From NCBI GenBank assembly GCA_026874595.1, contig CM049311.1:50535676-50599675 (forward strand): a stretch of DNA of 64,000 nt. The letters run 5' to 3'. Positions within the stretch are counted from its first letter, which is position 1; the number at the start of each line of letters is the position of its first letter. The translations under genes and the position numbers were made by a program. The notes below the pieces were generated by a model. That model saw nothing but the letters and a program-made list of their open reading frames with translations, had not been told where the DNA came from and searched no databases. Source of the stretch: Sipunculus nudus. Its lineage: Eukaryota > Annelida > Sipuncula > Golfingiida > Sipunculidae. Of the stretch, positions 36,861 to 48,143 are shown one piece after another.

Positions 36861-37446
36861 ACAAGGGACCCATGGGTCACGGCGCTCAGCTATTATATAT
36901 GATAAAAAAAATGATTTTGAAATGAGGCACATGCTGGTTTTGTGTGGAAATAAATATAAGCTGTATTATGAGTTGTTGGTGTTTAGCTTATGTATGATTT
37001 TGATAGTTTCTTTGGAGACAGGGAAGAGGACTGATTTCATTTATTTTATTAACAAATGGAGTGCTACTGTCATACAGATTTTGACTTGGCCATATAACTG
37101 ATAAGCAGCACATATAAGATAAAGAGTTTAACTATTTATTAAAATTTAATAACAAATATTGTGCCAAAAATAATATTTATTAAAAATAATAAGAGAATCA
37201 TATGATTTTTTAAAATAAAATATAACTGAAATGACATTATACATTACATTGAAATACATTTTGAAAGTATTTGCACTGGTATTCAAATACTTTCATTTTT
37301 ACCTGAATTCCCATTCTTATGCAAGAAATTTTATAATGGAGTACATATTCATATTCGTATTCAAATACATTTGCAAAGTATTCGCACCATGTCTGGTATT
37401 TATTCAGTTTTAGCCAAACAATGATGTTGAGAATCCAGAATATAAA
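36861..37446 (-). mobile_element. Helentron-like element, 3' part (copy 2)
   Basis: Left terminus with the perfect palindrome at 36867-36878, followed by ~570 bp matching 5160-5760 and 37870-38470. Similarity stops at 'gagaatccagaatata', exactly where the next terminus begins. Confidence 0.8.
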
Positions 37447-37857
37447 CAAAGGACCCATGGGTCACGGCGCCCAGCTTAAGTTGGAAATTTTTGCAAATGC
37501 AAAATATGAAAAATATTCTATTGTAATGTTTTTCAGTTATATAAGCATATGAGAAGCTAAGAGGAAAGGGGCCCTCCTACTTGGTTATAGTAAAGTTCTA
37601 AATATATGATTGCAAACTAATACTCTGACAAGACTGTCATGAAGAAAAACAGTAAAAGTTTTGAGATACTGTGATGCATATGAAAAATTTACAGATGGAC
37701 AGGCAAGTGGACAGAATGGACTAATACCTTTATTTCACTTTCAAGGGAATAATGCATTTAAGTTTATATAAGCCTATTTTTTAGCATATCCACTTTTTCC
37801 ATTAATAGCTTTTATCTGATTCATTTTTTTATTTACAAGTGTTATAAATTTGTAATA
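37447..37857 (-). mobile_element. Helentron-like 3' terminus with a different body (copy 3)
   Basis: 'aacaaaggacccatgggtca' (palindrome 37452-37463), then 'cggcgcccagcttaag' and a body resembling 61345-61500 ('gcaaaatat', 'gagaagctaagaggaaa'). It is truncated at 37857 by the next terminus, so three 3' ends are stacked within 1 kb. Confidence 0.7.
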
Positions 37858-40527
37858 AAACAAGGGACCCATGGGTCACGGCACTCAGCTGTTATATATG
37901 ATAAAAAATATGATTTGGGAAAGAGGCACATGCTTGTTTTGTGTGGTAATAAATACAAGCTTTATTATGAGTTGTTGGTGTTTAGCTTTTGTATGATTTT
38001 GATAGTATCTTTGGAGACAGGGAAGAGGATTGATTTCATTTATTTTATTAACAAATGGAGTGCTATTGTCACACAGATTTTGACTTGGCCATATAACTTA
38101 TAAGCAGCACATATAATAAAAGAGTTTAACTATCTATTAAAATTTAATAACAAATATTGTGCCAATATAATTTTTATTTAAAAAAATAAGAAAATCATAT
38201 GATTTTTTAAAATAAAATATAACTGAAATGATTATTGAAATAATATTATAGAATATATTCATGAATGCATTCATGAATACATTTTGAAAGTATCTGCCCT
38301 GGTATTCAAATACTCTCATTTTTACCTGAATTCCCATTCTTATGCAATAAAGTTTTTTAATGCAGTACATATTCATATTCGTATTCAAATACATTTGCAA
38401 AGCATTTACACCATGTCTAGTATTTATTCAGTTTTAGCCAAACAATGATGTTGAGAATCTAGAATATACAAAATTCACAAATTTAAATAACAATCGTAAG
38501 TACCAGGTTTTATGGCTTTTATTTATATTAAAAAAAATAAATGTAATATATTCACTTTGGACTACTTTCACATCAATCTATACACTAGACACAGTAGGAA
38601 TCTAGATTAATATTATCAACTGCATCTTTGTCCATCATTAATTTCCTTCATATGATCCCTATGATTAGCAATGAATAATATGATTTATTTTTTATCATTA
38701 AAATTTCACTGAAAAATACCATAGGTGACTGCATGGTGTTATTTAGAATAACATTGACATTGACATTCTATCCATCCATATAAGATTCTTACATCATCAG
38801 TAACTGCAAGTTAATTTTCTGTTACTCATCAACTAACAAATTACTTTTCTATTAATTTTTCTTTAATTTTTTATAAAAAAACCAATACAAAATTATTAAT
38901 TTATTGTTTATTGTTATGTTGTTTTTCAAAACAACTACTAAATGAGTTGGGTTGGACATCTGGATCAACTGTGGCTGGGCATTAGCTGCCTGGCTGCCCC
39001 AGTGTATGCTTCGCTCAAGCATGCATAATCTGATGAAAGGTCAACAAGGTCAACATACAGGTGACTGAAGAGGGGCTGGATTAAGCCTGGGTCTGACATG
39101 GTCTCATATAAACATTAATAAAAGCTACAATATTTGGCCAATTTCTTTCAGCTTTCTAAACTACAAAGATGAAATCCTTATATGTGCAAGATATGAAAAT
39201 TATATCAACAGTGCTCTCAGGAAACAAACGTGCCATGGTCAAAGTTGGGCAAAATTTTAGGTACTAATTTTATATTTATACTAATAACTTATAAAATTTT
39301 AAAAATTCAGAACTAATTTTTGGTATTCAATTGTATCTTGATTAAATAATGTTACATCCCTGACAAAAAATCTCTACCTTCAGCAATCCTCTTGTTAAGG
39401 GAGTAAATATATTTCTTGATTTTTTAAAAAGTGCATTATGTTTGGGCCCACTACTTTAAACAATTACCCAATACTGAAATCATTTCTGGCATGTGCATAG
39501 CGAATGTATAGAAAAATATGTATATTATATATGATCAAAGTCAGATCAGTGGTTTTGATATTAGGCAGTCTTACAGTGTAATAATGGGTTTTTAATGGAA
39601 AAATGAAGTTTTTCATTAATATTTCGAAGGAATTAAGTCTTAGTGATAAAATTCTTGGCATGGTAGGGGATTTTGGAGACATCTAACTGTATGCTAAATT
39701 TAAGGAACTTAGAGCTGAAGCTGGGGAGCTGAGCTCTAGCAAACTGCATAACACTAGCTTGATGTAAACTTGATGTGACATGGTGCTTGAAAACTTGAAT
39801 AAAATCTACAGTTTTTGATCAACTGGTTTCAAATTTTTGGTGTTAACAGACAAAATGCTAACAAAAACATGCTGTGAAAATTAAATCCACAGTACTGACA
39901 GGAAAAAAACGTGCCATGGTCAAACTTGGGCAAAATTTAAGGTACCAGTTTTATATTTTTGCCAATATTTAAAAAAATTTAACAGATTTTGATCTAATTT
40001 TTGGTATACAATTAAATTTTGATCAATTTAAGTTGTATTACTTAAAAAAAGTCCCTACCTTTAACACTTTTGGTCTTAAGTGACCAAATATCTTTCCTTT
40101 TTTTTTTTACAAAGTCCTTTATGTTTGGGCCCATAACTTTTATTAATTAAATAATACTGATTTAATTTCTGGCATGTACATAGGAACTATATAGAGGAAT
40201 ATTTATAGTAAATATGAAGAAAACCAGATGAGTGGTTTTGATATTAGGCAGTCCTGAAGTGTGAAAATAGATTTTTAATAAAAAATTGAGGTTTTTCCTT
40301 AATATCTCGAAGGAACAAAGTCCTATTGACCCAATTTTCGATATGGTAGGAGATTTTGGGGACATCTAACTGTATGGCGAATTTCAGATTCGTAGGTCCA
40401 ATGGTGTCGAAACGTGCCAGCCTTACGGACGGACATCCGGACAGACGGACGGACAGACAGACGGACGGACCACGGACAATGGACCACGATTATAGCTCAA
40501 ATGACTTATAGTCAGCTGAGCTAAAAA
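37858..40527 (-). mobile_element. Helentron-like element, apparently both ends present (copy 4)
   Basis: Plus-strand left end: palindrome 37866-37877 and 'gcactcagctg'. Right end: a GGAC/GACA microsatellite (40427-40475), 'gaccacgattatagctcaaa' and 'gtcagctgagctaaaaa' (to ~40527). In element orientation the 5' terminal GCTCAGCTG pairs with the CAGCTGAGC just inside the 3' palindrome, the asymmetrical TIR arrangement of Helitron2/Helentron elements. The right half holds two diverged tandem modules (about 39160-39860 and 39860-40440), each with 'caaagttgggcaaaatttaa'-like and 'tatgtttgggccca' words. It gives the intact target site for the 4.07 kb insertion elsewhere (39383-39400). No helicase or Rep is encoded. 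Minus frames at 39464-39682 and 40162-40365 are part of a recurrent frame described in the findings. Confidence 0.85.
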
Positions 40528-41240
40528 CTGAAAATATAAGTTAAAATTTTAGAATTCTAAGTTGCAATAATTATATATCCAGATTGTAGCTCATATTGGG
40601 TCATATTATGCATACACATATATTTTATTATTTTTAAATCAAATGTTTAAACTGAATTTAAAAGAAAATAATGCCACAACATGGCATCTACAAGATTATT
40701 CCTTGAATCCCAATTAAAATTTTTTGCACATTGGAGTTTTCAGTACATGCTTAATTTTATTCACTGAAATAAAATAAAAGATTCAGTAAATTTGATAAAA
40801 TAAAAACATCTTTTCAAATAAAGTATACACACTGTTGGTTGAATGAGGGACAAACAATATCATTATGCTAATTACAATCTCAGCTATAATTAATAACTGG
40901 AATTAATAGTCAATTTAACACCTGGTGAAGTTTTACTCTTCTGAAGTAAAGCATTACTTATCTGATGAACATCCACACTTTCACAGCAATACATCACTTT
41001 GTGGACACAATTAAATGTGCACTTTAATCATTGTAACCCTGGTGGTACAATAAAAATTCTAAAATGTAGCATAGCCAAGAATAAAATAAAATACAGAAAA
41101 TTATAACATTCATCTAGTTTATGCACCAGCTGGGGGGGGGGAATGCAGGGCAGAGGGGAAGCCTGCTAGTAGTGGCCAAGCTGACCCAAGGCAAGCTGCC
41201 TGGGGTAGGTTACATAATGCAAGTGAAGGCTATACCACTA
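40528..41240. repeat. AT-rich module shared with Helentron copies; G-run
   Basis: The block around 40675-40760 ('catggcatctacaagattat') resembles parts of 46195-46270 and 63060-63125. A G-run sits at 41133-41142 in a position equivalent to the G-runs at 46329-46341 and 63207-63223. It is probably the diverged 3' half of the next element. Confidence 0.5.
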
Positions 41241-41983
41241 GGTGGGCTAGATGTAAACAACACTTGACATGGTGTATGAAAACTTGAATAAAAGCTACTC
41301 TTTTTAAACAATTCCTTTGAAATTTCAGATTTTAAAAGATTAAATCCTTATGTATATATGCTGTGAAAATTAAATCAACAGTGCTTACAGGGAAAAAACG
41401 TGCCATTGCCAAAGTTGGGCAAAATTTAAGGTATTGATTTTTTATTTATGCTAATAACTTGAAAAATTTGCAAAATTCAGATCTAATTTTGGGTAAACAA
41501 TTGAATCTTGATTAAATAAAGTTATATTCCTGAAAAAAAGTCTCCAGCTTCAGCAATTCTCATGTTAAGTGAGCAAATATATTTCCTGATTTTTAAAAAA
41601 TTGCATTATATTTGGGCCCATAACTTCAAAATAATACCCAATACTGACCTAATTTTTGGTATGTGCACAGAAAATGTATGGAATTATAAGAATACTAAAT
41701 ATGATCAAAAACAGATCAGTGGTTTTGATATTTGGCAGCCTTGAAGTGTAACAATGGCTTTTTCATGAAAAACAGAGGTTTTCCCTTAATATCCCGAAGG
41801 AACGAAGTCCTGATGACCCAATTTTCGGTATGGTAGGAGATTTTGGGGACATCTAATGGTATGCAGAATTTTGGATTCATAGGTCCAACGCTTTTAAAAT
41901 GTGCCCTGTTAACGGCCAGACGGATGACGGACAAAGGACCACGACTATAGCTCAGATGACTTATAGTCAGCTGGGCTAAAAAT
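41241..41983 (-). mobile_element. Helentron-like element, 5' part (copy 5)
   Basis: Contains the 'catgctgtgaaaattaaat' / 'gggcaaaatttaaggtattg' / 'tatttgggcccata' module and ends in 'gacggatgacggacaaagga', 'tagctcagatgacttatagt' and 'cagctgggctaaaaa'. The 110-codon minus frame at 41716-42048 crosses the element end and is frameshifted relative to the recurrent frame of the other copies. Confidence 0.75.
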
Positions 41984-42317
41984 AATAATAAGTAATAATC
42001 AGAATTTCCTCTATTTGATCTTTCTTTTATAAACCAAGTTTTACTCACTGGTCTAATGATTTAAAAATTTTAAGCAGAATTTATCCTTTACAAAATCCCT
42101 GCCTGGTATTTCTGATGCATAAATAAGCTGTAAAAACACTTCATACATGATTATCTGTAAAATAATTGTAAGTGCAACATATTATATAATATAAAGCCAT
42201 TAAAATCTGTCATTTGTTATGTATCTTTCACTGCACCAGCTTTACTTTATATTTTACAATAAAATCTTTTCTGTTAAATCTTTTCAATGTATATGATCAA
42301 TGTAAATTAGACTTTCA

Positions 42318-42380
42318 CAAATATGACCACCCACCACTTCAGTCAGAGCAAAGGGTGGTCGTTATTATGGGGTTCCATTG
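42318..42380. mobile_element. pogo/Tigger-like TIR fragment, opposite orientation
   Basis: The reverse complement begins CAATGGAACCCCATAATAAC, then 'gaccaccctttgctctgact' and 'gaagtgg', matching 26578-26640. No body is seen. The interval to 42806 holds only unique AT-rich DNA. Confidence 0.55.
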
Positions 42381-42806
42381 AATATTTATCCACAATATTT
42401 TCAAACAATATAAAAAAAAGATACAAAAAAGAAAAAGTCCTGTGCCTTCATATCTTCAGTAATGTACAATACCAAAACATTAATACAAAATTCTTTATGT
42501 CTTATGGATTCAACACACAACCTATAATGGGTTTATTTTCACAGTACGTAAAACAGATAAGTAGATGTCTGGTGACATCTACATATCTGTATGGGCCCCT
42601 CCCATCCCAATATGTTAGGAAAAATATACAGTAATGGTACTTAGGTGTACATGTTATAACAGAGGTACAGTAATAATTATGGGGCTCACTAATGTTTTAT
42701 AGTCTTGCTGATCTGATCTTGAAGATCCAGGTAAGGGTTTCCAGTTTTAACTTTTTTAGAACTTTGGTAATACAATTTGTGTATCAGATTGTAGAAAAAA
42801 TTATAA

Positions 42807-43751
42807 ATGCTTCAAATGTTTAGTGTTCACAATAATCCTGAATTTCACCAAGAACAACATCAGCAAATAATGCTTCAAATGTTTAGTGTTCACAATAATC
42901 CTGTATTTCACCAAGAACAACATCAGCAAATAATGCTTCAAATGTTAAGTGCTCACAATAATCCTGTATTTCACCAAGAACAACATCAGCAAATAATGCT
43001 TCAAATGTTTAGTGTTCACAATAATCCTGAATTTCACCAAGAACAACATCAGCAAATAATGCTTAAAATGTTAAGTGCTCACAATAATCCTGTATTTCAC
43101 CAAGAACAACATCAGCAGATAAAGCTTCAAATGTTAAGTGCTCACAATAATCCTGAATTTCACCAAGAACAACATCAGCAAATAATGCTTCAAATGTTTA
43201 GTGTTCACAATAATCCTGAATTTCACCAAGAACAACATCAGCAAATAATGCTTCAAATGTTTAGTGTTCACAATAATCCTGAATTTCACCAAGAACAACA
43301 TCAGCAAATAATGCTTCAAATGTTTAGTGTTCACAATAATCCTGAATTTCACCAAGACCAACATCATCAAATAATGCTTCAAATGTTAAGTGCTCAAAAT
43401 AATCCTGAATTTCACCAAGAACAACATCAGCAAATAATGCTTCAAATGTTTAGTGTTCACAATAATCCTGAAGTTCACCAAGACCAACATCAGCAAATAA
43501 TGCTTCAAATGTTAAGTGCTCACAATAATCCTGAAGTTCACCAAGACCAACATCAGCAAATAATGCTTCAAATGTTAAGTGCTCACAATAATCCTGAAGT
43601 TCACCAAGACCAACATCAGCAAATAATGCTTCAAATGTTAAGTGCTCACAATAATCCTTAATTTCACCAAGACCAACATCAGCAGATAAAGCTTCAAATG
43701 TTAAGTGCTCACAATAATCCTGTATTTCACCAAGTTCAACATCAGCAGATT
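42807..43751. repeat. 63-bp tandem array, 15 exact-length copies
   Basis: Units start every 63 bp from 42807 to 43689 with no length change, and substitutions define two unit types ('tttagtgttcac' and 'ttaagtgctcac'). Because 63 is a multiple of three, several frames stay open. The plus strand is open for 284 codons (21-residue unit MLQMFSVHNNPEFHQEQHQQ + I). On the minus strand one frame reads SADVGLGEIKDYCEHLTFEA + L in the four right-hand copies and is stopped by TAA in units of the 'gtgttcac' type. The array begins 19 bp inside the 5' edge of a likely minus-strand exon, so it probably grew from coding DNA. Confidence 0.95.
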
Positions 43752-44330
43752 TTATTTTTCTCTCAGATTTCTGCAGAAACAATTTGGTGATAAAACAGTT
43801 AATAATATGTGCACTCTCATCGGTACAATTTTTACCTGCATCAAAGAAAATGTACATGCAAATGTGCACGTGTGCACCCTCCATTTCACACGCTGATACT
43901 GATACATGTGTATATAAATGACTGATTCAGGATCCTGATTTATCATTATTTTCCTACAGGTATGGATTTTGTTAGGTTTGTTTTGCTTAGTTTTTAGACC
44001 ACCTACCTTCAGATCATCTAACAGCTGGCCACATCTGTCTCGCACATCAGTGAAGGGACACTGAATGGATAATCGTAAAATATCAGGCAACTGTTCACGC
44101 ACCAGAAGTTTCATGGTATCATTCTCAACATCATGTCCATTACTCTGATCCAAAAAACTTGATTCTTTAGGGCTCCCATAACCTTCAAGCCAACCGTCAA
44201 TGATCCGCTCAGCATTGTCTATGGCTTGAATTCGCGATCCTTTGTCACGAGAACATACAGCATAAAGAAAATGTATGGATTCTGCATCCCGAAGTCGAAT
44301 TGTGTCACAAGCCCCTAACTGGTCGTTCAT
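43450..44330 (-). CDS. Putative two-exon protein of unknown function with 21-residue repeats
   Basis: Best host-gene candidate in the window; I do not recognise the protein. Exon 1 coding part: ATG at 44330, 108 codons to 44007 (start MNDQLGACDTIRLRDAESIH, end CPFTDVRDRCGQLLDDLK), then donor GAAG|GTAGGT (phase 0). The 236-bp intron (44006-43771) ends in 'ttgtttctgcag'. Exon 2 starts at 43770 with KSERKIK and enters the 63-bp array, reading four full 21-residue units before TAA at 43450; a 214-residue product is predicted unless further splicing occurs. An in-frame TAA lies six codons before the ATG, and -3 is a purine. The exon 1 peptide is rich in amphipathic helix-like stretches, resembling HEAT/ARM-type proteins only in a general way. 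The repeat part may be genuine exon expansion, or the true exon may end earlier through a donor I cannot identify. Confidence 0.5.
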
Positions 44331-44573
44331 TTCTCCCTTTTCAGGTTAAGTTCACTTGATCAGGTTTTGATTTTCTGAGTCACCACAAACTTGACAGTAG
44401 ATCCTAATGGTTGTCCTCTTTTCTTTCACATCTGTTTAAACGAAAGAAATCCCAAAATGGAAGATGTCAAGTCTGTGATGAGGGCCACTGATCTTGATAG
44501 AGCTGGGAAATGAGGAAAGCAGTTGTTGTATGCACCAAGGTATTACCAGAAAAGTTATGTCCTCAGCGGAACC
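44331..44573 (-). other. 5' leader part of the same exon, with 3' splice site
   Basis: On the minus strand 'tgtcttttttttcag|ggttcc' at 44573 is a strong acceptor (pyrimidine run 44577-44584). The 243 bp from there to the ATG contain stops in the coding frame, so the ATG at 44330 probably starts translation and a non-coding exon lies further right. No specific upstream exon could be matched. Confidence 0.5.
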
Positions 44574-44996
44574 CTGAAAAAAAAGACACATTTGATAAAC
44601 TGATATGTCTGCTTCAGGTACATCAGACACACTGATCACTGAATTATTTATTCAACTTTGCAATTACTCAAATTAGGGTCTCAGCCCTTGAATGAATATT
44701 GAATACAAATAAAGAATTTCTTTTCACAGATATCTTTCAGTGTGCCATTTTACCTGTGCAATTTAAATGTGGTATTTTTACCTCTGCCATTTTTACTGTG
44801 CACCTCGAATAAGTATTGCCTCCCAAGTCTGAAAAGGGATGAGAATAGAAGTATTTGTTGCTTTTTTATATCTGTTCTTTGTGTTTCTTCATGTCTAAAT
44901 CACCTGTTACATGACAAACATTACACTATTTTTTCATGTTTGATCACAGCAGATTTTGATGGTGACTTTAGCAACAACAACAAAAGCATTGTCATA

Positions 44997-45121
44997 TTAA
45001 GGGGCAGATCCAGGAATTAGGGAAAGGAGAATTCCAACCAAGGAGGACTAATGACCAACCCCAAAAAAAAGGTCCCCAGGTCAGGAAAAAAGAGGGGGTT
45101 CCAGACCACAAAAAAAAGGCC
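44997..45121. mobile_element. Decayed hAT-type end
   Basis: 'aggggcagatccaggaatta' resembles the CAGGGGCGGATCCAGG type of hAT ends, followed by purine-rich 'gggaaaggaga' and 'agagggggttcc' words. The opposite end is missing; a Helentron terminus begins next to it. Confidence 0.4.
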
Positions 45122-45350
45122 TTCAGCCCTTATAACAAGGGAGCTGTAGGTCACGGCACTCAGTGGAAATTGATAATGAGATAATTTTATAATGTCCAGA
45201 CCAAATCCAAAACAGGAATTTGACCAGTCCAAACCCTGATCACCATGTGGTCCAGCCAATATATCCTGATTCTTACTGTAATTTGACATAATACTGAATA
45301 ATGCCTTCTGCCCTGTGACTCTGACCTTTGACCTCATGACTAAAAAATAA
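45122..45350 (-). mobile_element. Decayed Helentron-like 3' terminus
   Basis: 'aacaagggagctgtaggtca' and 'cggcactcagtgg' form a degenerate version of the shared terminus; the palindrome is broken. It is cut off by the next copy at 45351. Confidence 0.6.
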
Positions 45351-47235
45351 ACAAGGGACCTATGGGTCACTGTGCTCAGCTGACGTTAACCTTGAAGGTA
45401 AAAATTTAAATAATATCAAATGGAGATAAAGTGTAAGAGGAAGAGGTAATAAAGGCCATGGTTGGTTTATATGATTGGTTTGTATTGATGAGCAAGAAAT
45501 TGTTGCAAATAATATTTTGTGACCTGACCATGTGTTTCCTAATGTTGAAACTGAAGCATGTGAGCAGTTTGTGAACAAATGATCTGTACAATTACCATGA
45601 TCATTAGTTGGCTTTTCGATTAACTGTTGACATTTCAGTAGTTTACACATTTGTTCAATCGAATCTTTCTTTGTATAATATATATTATTAAATATATGGG
45701 TTTTTTTTAATGAAATGTATACAGTTGAAATATAACTAATTAACAACATAAAACATGGCAAACAAAGCCTGATCTCAAATTCTGCTGATGCAGGAAAATA
45801 ATGAACAAATGTTTGTAATAAATCCTCATTTTTTTATCACATCAATTTTTTTAAAAATTTAAGTTTATATTTCTATACATTTTCAATATAACATATATAT
45901 CTGGATATAAAAGTTGATTCATAATTCTCAATTGCATCATCATAAATCCAATTTTGTCAGATAACACCACATCATGCATACAAATGTTTATTTATTTTTT
46001 ACCACAAAACTATATCTTTTATATCTGCAAAACAATAAATATCTAAAAAAAATACTTGATTAAGATTTCTCAATTTTTAATTGTGTCTTAATTTATCCAT
46101 AATGTGCTTCATATTTTATAATAATTTAAGCATACTGATGGGTTCCATCATGATTGGTAAAATCATTTAAAAGAAAAATGATTTCTTTAAAAATGCTACA
46201 TTACACAACATTGCATCTTCTGGATTACACCTTGAATTACTTTTTCTAGGAAAGTTTTTGCATATCAGAGTGGAAACAGCATTACAATTAAGGAGATACA
46301 GTGAACACTTGGTGGGTTGGGTTTGCGGGGGTGGGGGGGGGGGGTGATTGGGGTGGTGATATGAGAATAACTGTACACCTGTCACAGCAGGGGATCTCCC
46401 CCAGTGACTGTAACAAATCAGAAACCCTGGCATAGCTGACTTCCAGTGACCTGGAGTGGGACCCTGCATCTGTAATCTGTAATCAAAGCAAATGACTACA
46501 ATAGAGCCTCAAGAAAAAAATCAATAACTAGCTTAATTTTCAAGCTTTTACTTCCAAATTTCAGATTTAAACAAATTAAATATTTATGTTTACATGCTGT
46601 GAAAATTAAATCAATGGTACTTACAGGAAAAAAACGTGCCATGGTCAAAGTTGGGCAAAATTTAAGGTACTGATTTTATTTTAAAGCTAATTACTTAAAA
46701 AATTTACAAAATTCAGATCTAATTTTGGGTAAACAATTGAATCTTAATTAAACATAGTTATATACTTGGGAAAATAGACTCTAGTTTCAAAATTTTTCAT
46801 GTTAAGTGAGTAAATATTTTTCCTGATTTTTTACAAAGTCCATTATGTTTGGGCCCATAACTTAAAGAATTTATACTTAACAGACTTAATTTCTGGCATG
46901 TACATAGAAACAATATAGAAGAATATTTATGGTAAATATGAGGAAAAACAGATGAGTGGTTTTGATATTAGGCAGTCCTGAAGTGTGAAAATAGGATTTT
47001 AATAAAAAATTGAGGTTTTTCCTTAATTTCTCAAAGGAACGAAGTTGCAAAGATCCAGTTTTCGGCTTGGTAGGAGATCTTGGGGACATCTAACATTATG
47101 CTGAATTTTGGATTCTTAGGTCTTACGGTTTCAAAACGTGCCACATCTACGGACGGACGGACGGACAGACGGACGGACGACGGACAATGGACCACGACTA
47201 TAGCTCAGATGACTTATAGTCAGCTGAGCTAAAAA
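45351..47235 (-). mobile_element. Helentron-like element with both ends (copy 6), carrying an endonuclease fossil
   Basis: Left end 'aacaagggacctatgggtca' (near-palindrome 45357-45368) with 'gtgctcagctgac'; right end with GGAC repeats (47147-47187), 'gaccacgactatagctcaga' and 'gtcagctgagctaaaaa'. A decayed endonuclease frame lies next to the 3' end (separate entry). The middle (45780-46300) matches 62640-63190, including a G-run (46329-46341). The right third is the 'caaagttgggcaaaatttaa' / 'tatgtttgggccca' module. The minus frame 46886-47089 is one of the recurrent MSP...HARN frames. Confidence 0.85.
45360..45761 (-). pseudogene. Helentron-type endonuclease domain fossil
   Basis: The 133-codon minus frame contains LLKCQQLIEKPTNDHGNCTD, then HLFTN and, about 14 residues on, WSGHK. 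This follows the pattern of the AP-endonuclease-like C-terminal domain of Helentron helicases and of related non-LTR endonucleases ('...L..LI..PT...G...DH.FTN......GVL.SYWSDHK'). The catalytic-region SDHK is changed to SGHK, which would remove a key acidic residue, and only about 60 residues of the domain remain. Its position immediately inside the element's 3' end, in the element's 5'->3' direction, is where Helentrons carry this domain. The N-terminal 30 residues and the C-terminal tail look like read-through. Helentron versus LINE origin rests on position and motif, not on a search. Confidence 0.6.
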
Positions 47236-48143
47236 GGGTTCTTACTTTATTAGTGGGCCATTTATTAATCAGGTTTGAAACCACTAAGTTCATCCAAAGA
47301 ATGGTGTTATCACTCAGAAACAAATATATGCACAGATGGCCAGTGACTTTAACCTTTGACCTACTGACCCCCAAATCAACCAGGTTCTTCTCCTTATTGC
47401 AGGTCACCTAAATGTGTCAGATGGAAGGTTTGGGATGATTTATTTGGCTTAAAAATCACAATCTTTATATTTATAATAAGTGGGTCTGGTGACCCTGACA
47501 TTTGATCCCAAAATCAATAGGGGTCTTACATCTTGGTGGGTAGCACAGGGTAACACAGTAGCAAATTTGATAGTTTCAATATAATTTGGTATTCTCAAAA
47601 TAAAGGAAAATATTCGTAAAAAATAGAAAAAATACAGGTGGCATCACCAGTCTTCAGGAACTGAAGAAACCAGTCATAATCAATATACATGTGAGGTTTC
47701 CTTACACTACATGAAATTGAAATTGAGTAATGGACTCAATTGCTGTCATTTGACAGTCTCAAAAACGGAAAAAAATTGTAAAATTTGAAGAAAAATGCAA
47801 GTTGCACAACAAATTTTTGGGAACTAAAAACCCTAGTCAAGGACAGATAAAGCCAAAATTCAGAGCAATTCATGCATAAATTATCAAGATATTGGAGGTT
47901 TTGTTTCAAATTTTAAAATATTCTGAGGGGTACTTCGAACCCACTGCTTGAAGGATATAGGTCACAGTGACCTAATTTCAGGTTTTTAAGGAGATTTTTT
48001 ATGGACCTCTCTGGATATTCAGTTATAGGTTTTTAGGTCCAATGATGTCAAAACGTGCCAGTCTAACAGACAGACAGACGGAAACAGACAGACTATGCCC
48101 AATCACTAAAGCTCATTTGATGTACAGTCAGCGGAGCTAAAAA
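47236..48143 (-). mobile_element. Helentron-like element, diverged 5' part (copy 7)
   Basis: Begins with a 'tttgaaacc...gttatcactcagaaacaaatatatg...tgacctactgacc' block related to the 145-bp units at 53.4-54.9 kb. It ends in GACA repeats (48069-48095), 'ctaaagctcatttgatgtac' and 'agtcagcggagctaaaaa'. Between them, 'aggtggcatcaccagtcttc' and 'ggatataggtcacagtgacc' match the style of 50.3-51.2 kb. No 3' palindrome is seen, since it abuts copy 6 directly. Confidence 0.65.

Noticed and set aside
43752-43998. C-terminal extension of the minus frame beyond DDLK (VGGLKTKQNKPN...)
   Set aside because: It reads through a strong donor (GAAG|GTAGGT) into intron sequence; the spliced frame is preferred.
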